Origin: Bradyrhizobium elkanii WSM2783 | GTDB taxonomy: Bacteria; Pseudomonadota; Alphaproteobacteria; Rhizobiales; Xanthobacteraceae | Assembly: GCF_000472865.1 (NCBI RefSeq) | Contig: NZ_AXAP01000063.1 | Location: 1 to 48,050 of the forward strand | DNA length: 48,050 bases | Direction of reading: 5' to 3' | In this document: in pieces, positions 15,987-24,651 of the stretch | Numbering within the stretch: the stretch's first letter is position 1 | How the letters are laid out: every line of letters begins with the position of its first letter | Program-made: the position numbers and the translations under genes | Notes under the pieces: model-generated | The model's database searches: none | The model's input: only the letters and a program-made list of their open reading frames with translations | Told to the model about the DNA's origin: nothing

Positions 15987-17048
15987 ATGGGTCGGAAGAT
16001 CGCGATCGTCGGGGCTGGTGCCGTCGGCGGGTATGTGGGTGCCCATATGGTGCAGGCGGGCGAGGACGTCACGTTCATCGATCCCTGGCCCGAGCATATC
16101 GATCACATGAGGAAGCACGGACTACGTGTCACCCATGCACGAGACGTCGCGGAATTCTCGGTGCCCGTGCGTGCGCTGCACATCACGGACGCGCAGCAGC
16201 TCGCCAAGGAGAAGCCGGTCGACATCGCCTTCGTCTGCATGAAATCCTACGACACGGCATGGGCGACCATGCTGATCCAGCAGTATCTGGCGCCGGACGG
16301 CTATGTCGTGTCGCTGCAGAACTGCATGAATGAAGAGACGATCGCCGGCATCGTCGGCTGGGGCAAGACGCTCGGATGCATTGCCAGCAGCATCACGGTC
16401 AACCTGCCTGAGCCCGGCCATATCCACCGAGGCGCCGGCAAGGGCGGGGCGGCGCACACCGTATTTCGCGCCGGTGAAGTGCACGGCCGTATCACGGTGC
16501 GGGCGGAAGAGATCTGCCGACTGGTGGGCTACTCCGACAGCGCCAAAGTCACCGGCAATCTGTGGGGCGAACGCTGGTCGAAACTGGTCGCCAATGTCAT
16601 GGGCAATGGGCTCTCGGCCTGCACGGGTCTGCCGGGCGGAGACATGTTGCAGAGCGAACCGATCCGCCGTTTCTCCACCCGGCTCGGCAGCGAAGCGATC
16701 CGCGTCGGTCAGGCGCTCGGCTATCAATTGGAGGAGATCCTGCACCTGCCGCCCGAGACGATCGCGCGTGCCGGAGAAGGCGACGAGACGGCGATGCGCG
16801 CGTGTGACGAGCAGCGCTTCAAGGACGGCAAGCGCACTTCATCCGAGCAGCGTCCCTCGATGGGCCAGGACATGCAGAAAGGCCGGCGCACCGAGATCGA
16901 ATTCCTCAACGGTTTTGTGGTGCGCGAGGGCGAGAAGATCGGAATTTCTTGTGCGGCTAATGCCGTGTTGACAGACCTCGTCAAGCGCGTGGAACGTAAC
17001 GAGCTAAGCCCGGATCCGCGGCATATCACGGAGCTGCGATTGAACTGA
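15987..17048 (+). CDS. Ketopantoate reductase family oxidoreductase, second type
   Basis: The 353-residue protein starts MGRKIAIVGAGAVGGYVGAHMVQAGEDVTFIDPWPEH, the NADP-binding loop of the ApbA/PanE family. The catalytic-lysine region is WGERWSKLVANVMGNGLSAC. It is about 50 residues longer than E. coli PanE, with a charged insertion near residues 265-295 (RFKDGKRTSSEQRPSMGQDMQKGRRTEIEFLNG). Length and context beside an IclR regulator suggest a catabolic 2-oxo or 2-hydroxy acid dehydrogenase rather than pantothenate synthesis. GGGGAGAAAGC precedes the ATG. Confidence 0.82.
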   Translation: MGRKIAIVGAGAVGGYVGAHMVQAGEDVTFIDPWPEHIDHMRKHGLRVTHARDVAEFSVPVRALHITDAQQLAKEKPVDIAFVCMKSYDTAWATMLIQQYLAPDGYVVSLQNCMNEETIAGIVGWGKTLGCIASSITVNLPEPGHIHRGAGKGGAAHTVFRAGEVHGRITVRAEEICRLVGYSDSAKVTGNLWGERWSKLVANVMGNGLSACTGLPGGDMLQSEPIRRFSTRLGSEAIRVGQALGYQLEEILHLPPETIARAGEGDETAMRACDEQRFKDGKRTSSEQRPSMGQDMQKGRRTEIEFLNGFVVREGEKIGISCAANAVLTDLVKRVERNELSPDPRHITELRLN

Positions 17049-17325
17049 GCCGATTTGTTCACCTAGATGTGCTCGTAAGAGCAGAACAGCGTTGACGTCT
17101 GAACTGGCGGGTGGAGCGGACAAACTCCGTTCCGCTGAATCGCACAATGGCTGTCTGGAGACACTGAGATACGGAATCTCAGCATCCGTGCGCGATAGCC
17201 TCAGAGAGAAAAATGCGCTGGCTGCAAAAAGGCAGCACGTGCTCGAATCGAAGGCAGCAAGAAGCTCATCCTGATGGAACGCACGCTCAACAGCGCAATT
17301 TCTTGCGCACTTATGCCGTCGCGTT
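17049..17325. other. Non-coding leader region upstream of the sigma-54 promoter
   Basis: I see no convincing gene in this stretch. It looks less GC-rich than its surroundings. It contains a small hairpin (CTGAGAT / ATCTCAG, 17164-17170 with 17176-17182) and a short palindrome AGCACGTGCT at 17234-17243, about 110 bp upstream of the predicted transcription start. Activator sites for the sigma-54 promoter should lie here, but I cannot point to a full NtrC consensus. Confidence 0.5.
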
Positions 17326-17342
17326 TGGCACGGTGGTTGCTT
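17326..17342 (+). promoter_or_regulatory. Sigma-54 (RpoN) -24/-12 promoter
   Basis: TTGGCACGGTGGTTGCT fits the RpoN consensus YTGGCACGRNNNTTGCW at every defined position. GG lies at 17328-17329, and GC at 17340-17341 is exactly 12 bp further. Transcription would start near 17353, 16 nt before the ATG of the ABC ATPase gene, with the AGGAGA ribosome site in between. Confidence 0.88.
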
Positions 17343-17368
17343 GAAGTGCATGGTGGACAGGAGACACC

Positions 17369-18151
17369 ATGTCATCGCCCAAAGTGCAACTTCGTTTGAA
17401 CGGCGTCCGTAAGAGCTTTCCTGGAAAGGAAGCAGCGACGCAGGTTCTCGACGGCTTAACCTTCGATATCCATGAGCGTGATTTCGTCAGCATCATTGGC
17501 CCGAGCGGCTGTGGCAAGACGACGGTGTTCAATATTATCGCCGGCCTCGTGGATCCCGATGATGGCGTCATGCTCTATCGCGGCCAGGAAGTGGAAAGCT
17601 TGCGCGGTCGCGTGGGCTATATGATGCAAAAGGACTTGCTTTTTCCTTGGCGTACGGTGCTGGACAACGTTCTGCTCGGCCTTGAGACCAAGGGCGTCGA
17701 TCCAAAACGGGCTCTGGATACCGCGAGAGAATATCTCAGCACGTTCGGTCTTTCCGGCTTTGAGAACTCATATCCCAAGATGCTGTCCGGCGGAATGCGT
17801 CAGCGCGTGGCCTTGATCCGCACTCTCGTGCTCGATCCCGACATCCTGCTCCTCGATGAGCCGTTCTCGGCGCTCGACTATCAGACGAGGCTGTATCTCG
17901 AAGGCATTCTGATGGAGGCGGTGGAAACCTTTCACAAGACCGTGATCCTCGTGACCCACGACATCGATGAGGCAGTGGCGCTTTCCAAACGCGTGGTGGT
18001 GCTCAGTCAACGTCCGGCGCGCGTGAAGGCCGTTCACGACATCGCGCTGAACGAACATTCGCCGATCGCGGCGCGAAGCGATCCGCGCTTCTCCGGTTAT
18101 TTCCACACGCTCTGCGCGGAGCTCGATATCCAGACCAGGAAGAGTGCATGA
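17369..18151 (+). CDS. ABC transporter ATP-binding protein (nitrate/sulfonate/taurine type)
   Basis: The 260-residue ATPase has Walker A GPSGCGKTT near residue 49, signature LSGGMRQRVALIR near residue 138, and Walker B ILLLDEPFSALD directly after. These features place it in the SsuB/TauB/NrtD group. It energises import with the permease encoded next and the periplasmic protein at 19026. The ATG has an AGGAG site and lies just behind a consensus sigma-54 promoter. Its stop overlaps the permease start by four bases (ATGA). The nitrogen-type promoter and the amidase at the end of the cluster point to an amide or similar nitrogen compound as cargo. Confidence 0.92.
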   Translation: MSSPKVQLRLNGVRKSFPGKEAATQVLDGLTFDIHERDFVSIIGPSGCGKTTVFNIIAGLVDPDDGVMLYRGQEVESLRGRVGYMMQKDLLFPWRTVLDNVLLGLETKGVDPKRALDTAREYLSTFGLSGFENSYPKMLSGGMRQRVALIRTLVLDPDILLLDEPFSALDYQTRLYLEGILMEAVETFHKTVILVTHDIDEAVALSKRVVVLSQRPARVKAVHDIALNEHSPIAARSDPRFSGYFHTLCAELDIQTRKSA

Positions 18152-19002
18152 CGGAAACGGCTCAACTTGTAAAAACCGCGGCGCCCGCTCGCCGACGCGA
18201 GAAAAAGCGCCGCAACGTGTTCGATTCCCTTATCGGACGAAGCGCGCTTCAGATCCTTGCCGTCGTCGGTTTCTTCCTGCTGTGGGAAGCGGCGGTGCGA
18301 TGGGGATGGTTGTCGGGCTTCCTCGTTGGTCAGCCGAGCGGCGTTCTGCGCAACCTCATCGGCTCCATCGCGAACGGCTCTCTTTTCACTGACACCGGTT
18401 ACACAATATTCGAGGCAATCCTGGGATTTGCCTTCGGTACCGTGATCGGTTCGGTTATCGGCCTTGCGCTGTGGTACTCGGTGTTCGTGGCGCGGCTGGT
18501 GGAACCGTTCATCGCGGCCATCAACTCGGTGCCGAAAATCGCGCTGGCGCCGATCATCATCCTGTGGTTCGGCACCGGCTTGCTATCGAAGGTCGCGCTC
18601 GCGATCTCGCTCACCTCCATCGTCGCTCTCATCACCGCCTACCAGGCGGCAAAGGACGCGGACAAGGATCTCCAGGCGCTGCTTTTCTCTATGGGCGCGT
18701 CCAAGCAGCAGATCTTCAAGCGGGTGATCGCGCCCTCTACCTTGCCTGCGATCATCGCCACCTTCCGCATCAATATCGGCTTCGCCCTGGTGGGCGCGGT
18801 CGTGGGGGAATTCATCTCCTCCCAGCATGGTCTCGGCCACGTCATCTACGTGGCCTCGAGTCTTTACGATCTCAATACGGTGTGGGCTGGCCTGTTCACG
18901 CTGATGCTCGTTGGCTTTCTTTTCTACCACTTGGTCGAGGTCATCGAGAATTGGCTGCTTCCCTGGAAGCAACAGCAGGGCGGCACGCAGATCAACGTTT
19001 GA
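18148..19002 (+). CDS. ABC transporter permease (nitrate/sulfonate/taurine type)
   Basis: The 284-residue membrane protein has about six hydrophobic segments (the first at FFLLWEAAVRWGW after a basic N-terminus) and the binding-protein-dependent permease domain. The cytoplasmic coupling loop is present as YQAAKDADKDLQALLFSMGASKQQIFKRVIAPSTLPAIIATFRI. It pairs with the ATPase encoded upstream (4-bp overlap) and the binding protein downstream (23-bp gap). The order ATPase-permease-binding protein is seen in taurine- and nitrate-type clusters. Confidence 0.92.
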   Translation: MTETAQLVKTAAPARRREKKRRNVFDSLIGRSALQILAVVGFFLLWEAAVRWGWLSGFLVGQPSGVLRNLIGSIANGSLFTDTGYTIFEAILGFAFGTVIGSVIGLALWYSVFVARLVEPFIAAINSVPKIALAPIIILWFGTGLLSKVALAISLTSIVALITAYQAAKDADKDLQALLFSMGASKQQIFKRVIAPSTLPAIIATFRINIGFALVGAVVGEFISSQHGLGHVIYVASSLYDLNTVWAGLFTLMLVGFLFYHLVEVIENWLLPWKQQQGGTQINV

Positions 19003-19025
19003 TCTTCTTTCAGGAGACTTCTAAA

Positions 19026-20009
19026 ATGAGACGGCGAATTTCGAAATTGAGCACTCTTTCCGTTGCCCTTGCTCTTGCGCTCGGCATAGCCGCAGCAGGG
19101 CCGGCTTCCGCCGAGATGAAGAAGGCGACCATTTCTCAGGCGTTTCAATCGCTGCTATACCTGCCGCTCTACGTCGGCATGAACGAGGGCTTTTTCGAGA
19201 AGCAGGGGCTTGATCTCAACAAGGAGAGCGCCGGCTCCGGAAGCGTTGCTCTCTCGGCCGTGATCTCCAAGAGTGCGCAATTCTCGCTGCATGGACCCGA
19301 ATGGACAGCTATCGCTGCGTCCAAGGGCGCCCCGGTGAACACGATCGCCAACGTCGTGAATGGCGCCGCGGTATGGATCGCCGCCACGCCCGACTTCAAG
19401 TTCGACAGTGTGAAAGATCTCAAGGGACAGAAGATCGTGACTGGCCTGATGCCGACCACCAGCACCTCGCTGTTCATCAAGCTGCTGAAGGAAAACGGCA
19501 TGGATGCCAGCAAGGACGTGGAGATGATCCAGGTTCCGCTCGGCACCGAGCCCGGCCCCTTCGTTGCCGGCCAGGCCAAAGTAGCGGTCATGTACGAGCC
19601 CGGCCTCGACCAGGTGGTAGCCAAGGGCATGAAGGTGGTGGTCGGCTTCCCGAAACTGTACGGCGCCTATGCCTTCTCTACCATCACCGCGCGCAACGAT
19701 GTCGATCCGGACCTTGCCCAGCGGCTGACCAATGGCCTCGAAATGGCGGTGCGTTTCATGCACAAGAACGAGGCGCGCACGGTGGAAATCGCTCAGAAGG
19801 AATTCCCGAATCTTGAGCCTGCCGTGGTGGAAGCGGCGGTGAAGCGCATGCTTGCCGACAACGTTTACCCCACCAGTGTCGATATCACGCCCGACGCGCT
19901 GAAGCTTGCGCTCGAGACGCAGATCGCGCTCGGCAATCTCGCCGCCCAGCCTGACTACAAGACCTTCGTTCCAAGAACCTATATCGAAAAGGCGATATCC
20001 ACGAACTGA
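19026..20009 (+). CDS. ABC transporter substrate-binding protein (NMT1/SsuA-like)
   Basis: The 327-residue precursor has a clear signal peptide (RRRISK, hydrophobic stretch VALALALGIAAAG, cleavage after PASA near residue 29). The mature part is an NMT1/SsuA-type periplasmic binding fold (FQSLLYLPLYVGMNEGFFEKQGLDLN near its start). No lipobox is present, so it should be soluble in the periplasm. The ATG at 19026 has GGAGA seven bases upstream; the longer ORF from 18471 belongs to another frame of the permease gene. Ligands of this family range from sulfonates and nitrate to pyrimidine precursors. The amidase downstream favours an amide, but this is inference. Confidence 0.9.
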   Translation: MRRRISKLSTLSVALALALGIAAAGPASAEMKKATISQAFQSLLYLPLYVGMNEGFFEKQGLDLNKESAGSGSVALSAVISKSAQFSLHGPEWTAIAASKGAPVNTIANVVNGAAVWIAATPDFKFDSVKDLKGQKIVTGLMPTTSTSLFIKLLKENGMDASKDVEMIQVPLGTEPGPFVAGQAKVAVMYEPGLDQVVAKGMKVVVGFPKLYGAYAFSTITARNDVDPDLAQRLTNGLEMAVRFMHKNEARTVEIAQKEFPNLEPAVVEAAVKRMLADNVYPTSVDITPDALKLALETQIALGNLAAQPDYKTFVPRTYIEKAISTN

Positions 20010-20101
20010 GCTTTGCCGATCTTCGTCACCGCGGCTTCGGGCTGAACCCGGAGCCGTTTGCCTTTAGACCTTTCTCACCTCGGTTACAGGTCCATCCGGA
20101 A

Positions 20102-21418
20102 ATGAACTTCGCGCAAGACCACTCTGGGGTCCTCGAAATCGTCCGCATGATCGCGGGGGGCTCGGCACAAGCGCAGAACCTGATTGCGGCCAGCCGCGCG
20201 CGCGCCGCGGCTGTCGAACCCGATCTTCGCGCCTTCGCTTATTTGCCGTCCAAACCGCCGATCGTTTCAGCGGGAAATGGACCACTTGCAGGCGTGGCAA
20301 TAGGCGTGAAAGATCTCATAGACACGGCCGATATGCCGACCACCTATGGCTCGCCGGTGTATGCGGATCACCAGCCGAATGAGGATGCCTGGGTGGTCAG
20401 CCGCCTGAAAGATCTCTCGGCAACAGTTCTCGGCAAGACGGTCACCACCGAATTCGCGTGGCGCGAACCCGGCCCCACCCGCAACCCGTGGAATCCAAGG
20501 CATACGCCCGGCGGTTCATCGTCCGGCTCTGCGGCAGCCGTTGCAAGCGGCTCGGTGCAAGCGGCGCTGGGCACGCAGACGCTGGGTTCGATCCTGCGAC
20601 CTGCCGCCTATTGTGGTGTGGTGGGATTAAAACCCAGCTTTGGCACCATCAGCCTGCAGGGCGTCCATCCGCTCTCTCAGTCCCTGGACCACCTCGGCCT
20701 GTTCGCCCGCAGTGTGGATGACGCCGCGTATCTGCTGGCGCTGCTGGCGGGCGGCCCCGGTGCGTCTCCGCAGGCGCCGTTCCAGATTTCTCCTGAAGGC
20801 GTCGATCCTTTTCCCGCGCCACGGATAGCGTGGCTTCGTCCGGCGGCAACGCCGCCCTTGGACGAAAGCCAAAGCACGTTGCTCGCGCAAGTCGCCATTC
20901 TCTTCGGAGATGCCGGGGCGATCGTCGAGCCGTTTGCGTTGCCTGCGGAGTTCGAGCAACTGCCGGCGCTCTCCGCTACGCTCTGCGGCGCGGACGGGGC
21001 GGCGAATTTCGGTGATCTGGTTACACGCTTCCCGGACAAGACCAGCGCCCGGCTTCACGCCCTTGTCGAACGCGGCGCGCCGATTTCCGCGACCGAGTAT
21101 ATTTCCGCCCGCGCCAAGCAGCTTGCGCTGCGCGCCGACTTTACCCGCGCGCTCGCAGGTTTTGACGCTGTTCTCACGACCGCAGCAACTGGCGAAGCGC
21201 CGGAAGGATTGTCTGATACCGGCGACCCTGGCCTGTGCGTGCCTTGGACAACTCTCGGGGTTCCGGCGATCGCATTGCCCGCTGGGATCGGGTCGAACGG
21301 CCTGCCCATGGGCATCCAGCTTGTCGCGCCATTCGGCGAAAACCTGAAGCTGCTGCGCATCGCCAAATGGTGCGAAGCCTCGCTCGCTATCAAGAACGGG
21401 GGCCAGCGAAGCGAATAG
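20102..21418 (+). CDS. Amidase signature family hydrolase
   Basis: The 438-residue protein contains the full Ser-cisSer-Lys triad: Lys70 in GVAIGVKDLIDTA, Ser139 in TPGGSSSGSAAAVASG, and nucleophile Ser163 in GTQTLGSILRPAAYCGVVGLKPS. The usual GTDTGGSIR is GTQTLGSILR here, which leaves the nucleophile but changes its surroundings. Amidases of this class release ammonia from amides. With a sigma-54 promoter and a dedicated importer upstream (93 bp gap), it probably completes a nitrogen-scavenging operon. The substrate is unknown. Oxamate or another C2 amide would fit the neighbourhood of oxalate and glyoxylate genes, but nothing in the protein shows this. Confidence 0.85.
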   Translation: MNFAQDHSGVLEIVRMIAGGSAQAQNLIAASRARAAAVEPDLRAFAYLPSKPPIVSAGNGPLAGVAIGVKDLIDTADMPTTYGSPVYADHQPNEDAWVVSRLKDLSATVLGKTVTTEFAWREPGPTRNPWNPRHTPGGSSSGSAAAVASGSVQAALGTQTLGSILRPAAYCGVVGLKPSFGTISLQGVHPLSQSLDHLGLFARSVDDAAYLLALLAGGPGASPQAPFQISPEGVDPFPAPRIAWLRPAATPPLDESQSTLLAQVAILFGDAGAIVEPFALPAEFEQLPALSATLCGADGAANFGDLVTRFPDKTSARLHALVERGAPISATEYISARAKQLALRADFTRALAGFDAVLTTAATGEAPEGLSDTGDPGLCVPWTTLGVPAIALPAGIGSNGLPMGIQLVAPFGENLKLLRIAKWCEASLAIKNGGQRSE

Positions 21419-22031
21419 ATGCGGTGGTTGGAAGGCGGTATTCGCTTTTGAGTTTGACTTCAGCGCTCTTAAATCACCGTCGTCGAACGAACGAGCTTCC
21501 GGCCGGGAGCAAGTAATCTGATGCTGGTCGGTTGCTACTTTTGCTGAATACGGCTCAGATAATCGATAACAGCGAGGATGCGTGTGCGCACGACGACATC
21601 CGGGCTTTGCTCCGGCCCGGCCATCTTCCAGTAAGATGGATCAACATAGTGAGGCAAGTTGACAATGGGATTGAATCGTTCCCCCAAATTGGCATTTCGC
21701 GAGTGCCGTGAGCGGGAACTGTTTTCGATCCATATATGGTTTCAACTGATGATCATATCATGCCCCCGCCTGCGGTCTTCGGGTAAATCTTACCAGCCTA
21801 CTTGGGTTTGGTTGGGTTTGATCCAGCTCAAGTTTGGCTATCGTCATTGCGAGTGAAACGATCCGTCTTTCCGCTGCTGTCGCATGCTTTCATTCCATCG
21901 GCGATCCAATCGTTTGATCTGGCGCGGTTTTTCGCCGTTCATTCCGTATCGTGGGAAACAAAATCAGCGTCGTTGAGATCGTCGAGCGCTCCCGCGATCA
22001 TCGCGCCGATGCAACATCAGCGAGGCGCGAG
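21419..22031. other. 613-bp gap before gcl; contains one TTGA-N6-TCAA box
   Basis: No convincing gene is visible. The stretch is noticeably less GC-rich than the flanking genes. On the minus strand a short frame reads ...NPIVNLPHYVDPSYWKMAGPEQ... and stops near 21540. It could be a gene remnant but is too short to judge. A palindromic TTGATCCAGCTCAA lies at 21818-21831. Part of the gap could be a leader for gcl. Confidence 0.45.
21818..21831. promoter_or_regulatory. FNR/FixK-type box upstream of gcl
   Basis: TTGATCCAGCTCAA is a full TTGA-N6-TCAA palindrome, close to the classical anaerobox. No good -10 lies at the 21-nt spacing seen at the other boxes in this window. The gcl start is 200 nt away, so its function is uncertain. 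Confidence 0.45.
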
Positions 22032-23834
22032 ATGGCGAAGATGCGGGCGGTCGATGCGGCGGTGCGTATTCTGGAGAAGGAAGGGGTCAATTGCGCGTTC
22101 GGCGTTCCCGGCGCGGCGATCAATCCGCTCTATTCGGCGCTGAAGAAGCGCGGCTCGATCCGGCATATCCTCGCGCGCCACGTCGAAGGCGCCTCCCACA
22201 TGGCGGAGGGTTATACCCGCGCCAAATGCGGCAATATCGGCGTCTGCATCGGCACGTCGGGGCCGGCGGGTACCGACATGATCACCGGGCTCTATTCGGC
22301 GATCGCCGACTCCATTCCGATCCTCTGCATCACCGGACAGGCGCCGCGGGCGCGGCTCTACAAGGAAGATTTCCAGGCCATCGATATCGAGTCGATTGCA
22401 AAGCCGGTGACGAAATGGGCGGTCACAGTGCGCGAGCCCGGCCTCGTGCCGCGCGTGTTCAGTCAGGCGTTTCACCTGATGCGCTCGGGGCGCCCAGGCC
22501 CGGTGTTGATCGACCTGCCGCTCGACGTACAGCTCGCCGAGATCGAGTTCGACGATGAGACCTATGCGCCGCTGCCGGTCTACAAGCCGACCGCGACGCG
22601 CGCGCAGGTCGAGCGCGCGCTGGAAATGCTGAACGTGGCCGAGCGGCCGCTGATCGTGGCCGGCGGTGGCGTCATCAACGCCGACGCGTCCGAACTGCTG
22701 GTGAACTTCGCCGAGACCGTCAACGTGCCGGTGGTACCGACGCTGATGGGCTGGGGCGCGATCCCCGACGACCACGTGCTGATGGCCGGAATGGTCGGAT
22801 TGCAGACCAGCCACCGCTACGGCAATGCCACCATGCTGCAGTCGGATTTCGTGCTCGGCATCGGCAATCGCTGGGCCAATCGGCACACCGGCTCGATCGA
22901 GACCTACACCAAGGGCCGCACCTTCGTGCATGTCGACATCGAGCCGACGCAGATCGGCCGCGTGTTCAATCCGGACCTTGGCATCGCCTCCGACGCCAAG
23001 GCGGCGCTTGAACTGTTCGTCACTGTTGCGAAGGAATGGCGGAAGGCCGGAAAGCTCCGCGAGCGACAGGCGTGGCCGGCCTCATGCCAGGACCGCAAGC
23101 GCACGATGCTGCGCAGGAGCCATTTCGACGATATGCCGATCAAGCCGCAGCGCGTCTATCAGGAGATGAACCGCGCCTTCGGCCGCGATACCTGCTACGT
23201 CACCGTGATCGGACTGTCGCAGATCGCCGGTGCGCAATTCCTGCGCGTCTATCATCCGCGCAACTGGATCAACGCCGGGCAGGCGGGCCCCTTGGGCTGG
23301 ACGCTTCCCGCCGCGCTCGGCGTGCGCGCCGCCGATCCGGACCGCGAGATCGTCGCGCTCTCGGGCGACTATGATTTCCAGTTCCTGATCGAGGAGCTCG
23401 CGGTCGGCGCGCAGTTCAAATTGCCGTACATCCATGTCGTCGTGAACAATTCCTATCTCGGCTTGATCCGCCAGGCGCAGCGCGGCTTCGAGATGGACTA
23501 CCAGGTTCAATTGTCGTTCGAGAACATCAACGCGCCCGAGATCGGCTCTTACGGTGTCGACCATGTCGCGGTCGCCGAAGGCCTCGGCTGCAAGGCGATC
23601 CGCGTCACCGATCCGAATGATGCGCAGGCGGCGTTCGCGACCGCGCGCGAATGGATGGCGAAGTATCGGGTGCCGGTCGTGGTCGAGTTCATCCTCGAGC
23701 GCGTCACCAATATTTCGATGGGCACCGAGATCGACAACGTCATGGAGTTCGAGGAACTGCTCGATCTGCCGCTCGACGAGGTGCCGCCACGCGTTGACGC
23801 GCGTCAGCCCGGCAAATTGTTGCCCGCCGAGTAA
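22032..23834 (+). CDS. gcl: Glyoxylate carboligase (tartronate-semialdehyde synthase)
   Basis: The 600-residue thiamine-diphosphate enzyme (E. coli Gcl has 593) starts MAKMRAVDAAVRILEKEGVNCAFGVPGAAINP and continues ILARHVEGASHMAEGYTRAKCGNIGVC. It has Val51 where nearly all relatives have the catalytic glutamate, the hallmark of Gcl. The C-terminal TPP domain carries GDYDFQFLIEELAVGAQFKLPYIHVVVNNSYLGLIRQ. It condenses two glyoxylates to tartronate semialdehyde and CO2. The ATG at 22032 is chosen to match the family start; an in-frame GTG at 21951 would add 27 unrelated residues. It is the first gene of gcl-hyi-glxR. Confidence 0.96.
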   Translation: MAKMRAVDAAVRILEKEGVNCAFGVPGAAINPLYSALKKRGSIRHILARHVEGASHMAEGYTRAKCGNIGVCIGTSGPAGTDMITGLYSAIADSIPILCITGQAPRARLYKEDFQAIDIESIAKPVTKWAVTVREPGLVPRVFSQAFHLMRSGRPGPVLIDLPLDVQLAEIEFDDETYAPLPVYKPTATRAQVERALEMLNVAERPLIVAGGGVINADASELLVNFAETVNVPVVPTLMGWGAIPDDHVLMAGMVGLQTSHRYGNATMLQSDFVLGIGNRWANRHTGSIETYTKGRTFVHVDIEPTQIGRVFNPDLGIASDAKAALELFVTVAKEWRKAGKLRERQAWPASCQDRKRTMLRRSHFDDMPIKPQRVYQEMNRAFGRDTCYVTVIGLSQIAGAQFLRVYHPRNWINAGQAGPLGWTLPAALGVRAADPDREIVALSGDYDFQFLIEELAVGAQFKLPYIHVVVNNSYLGLIRQAQRGFEMDYQVQLSFENINAPEIGSYGVDHVAVAEGLGCKAIRVTDPNDAQAAFATAREWMAKYRVPVVVEFILERVTNISMGTEIDNVMEFEELLDLPLDEVPPRVDARQPGKLLPAE

Positions 23835-23845
23835 GGAGTTTGATT

Positions 23846-24631
23846 GTGCCGAAATTTGCTGCCAATCTCACGATGTTGTTCGGGGAATTGCCGTTCCTGG
23901 AGCGCTTCGCCGCCGCCAAGGCCGCCGGTTTTAATGGCGTCGAATATCTGTTCCCCTATGACTTCGATAGAGCCGAGCTGCGCGAACAGCTTGATAAGCA
24001 CGGCTTGATCCAGGCCCTGCACAATCTCCCCGCCGGCGATTGGGCGGCAGGCGAGCGCGGCATCGCGATCTTTTCCGATCGCGTCGAGGAGTTCCGCGAC
24101 GGTGTCTTTCGCGCCATTGATTACGCCAAGGCGCTCGATTGCCGGCAATTGAACTGCCTTGTCGGTGTCGCACCGCGCGACGCCGATCCGCTCGAATTGA
24201 ACGAGGTGCTGGTCAAAAATCTGCGCTTTGCCGCCAATGCGCTCGCAAAGGAGCAAATCAAGCTCCTGGTCGAGCCGATCAACACGCTCGATATTCCCGG
24301 CTTCTTCTTGAACCGCACCGAGCAGGCGGCGCAGCTCATCGCTGACGTGGGCTCGAGCAATCTCTTCATCCAGTATGACATCTACCACATGCAGGTGATG
24401 GAGGGTGACATCGGCCGTACCGTGCAAAAACACCTGGCGCGCATCGCGCATATTCAGCTCGCTGACAATCCCGGCCGCAACGAGCCGGGCACCGGTGAGA
24501 TCAACTACCCCTTCCTGTTCCGTCATCTCGACGCGATTGGTTATCGCGGCTGGGTCGGATGCGAATACAAGCCGCGGACGACGACCGTTGACGGCCTCGG
24601 CTGGCACGCGGCGCTCACGCTCGTCACCTGA
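23846..24631 (+). CDS. hyi: Hydroxypyruvate isomerase
   Basis: The 261-residue TIM-barrel sugar-isomerase-like protein (PKFAANLTMLFGELPFLERFAAAKAAGFNGVEYLFPYDF, later LLVEPINTLDIPGFFL and IQYDIYHMQVMEGD) matches hydroxypyruvate isomerase in sequence and length (E. coli 258). It interconverts hydroxypyruvate and tartronate semialdehyde. The GTG at 23846 is preferred to the TTG at 23840, because AAGGAG ends only one base before the TTG but seven before the GTG. It lies 11 bp behind gcl and is followed after 20 bp by the reductase gene. Confidence 0.93.
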   Translation: MPKFAANLTMLFGELPFLERFAAAKAAGFNGVEYLFPYDFDRAELREQLDKHGLIQALHNLPAGDWAAGERGIAIFSDRVEEFRDGVFRAIDYAKALDCRQLNCLVGVAPRDADPLELNEVLVKNLRFAANALAKEQIKLLVEPINTLDIPGFFLNRTEQAAQLIADVGSSNLFIQYDIYHMQVMEGDIGRTVQKHLARIAHIQLADNPGRNEPGTGEINYPFLFRHLDAIGYRGWVGCEYKPRTTTVDGLGWHAALTLVT

Positions 24632-24651
24632 TTTGGAGGGGAAATATCGCA

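Noticed and set aside
17092..17274. 60-codon ORF upstream of the sigma-54 promoter
   Set aside because: It has no ribosome site, no family and a composition like the non-coding surroundings.
18471..20009. 512-codon ORF spanning the permease and binding-protein genes
   Set aside because: The first 185 codons are an alternative frame of the permease gene. The real gene starts with a signal peptide at 19026.
21540..21668. Minus-strand frame reading NPIVNLPHYVDPSYWKMAGPEQ... with a stop near 21540
   Set aside because: Only about 45 codons are open around it. It has no start codon with a ribosome site and I cannot assign a family. It may be a gene remnant, but I do not call it a pseudogene.
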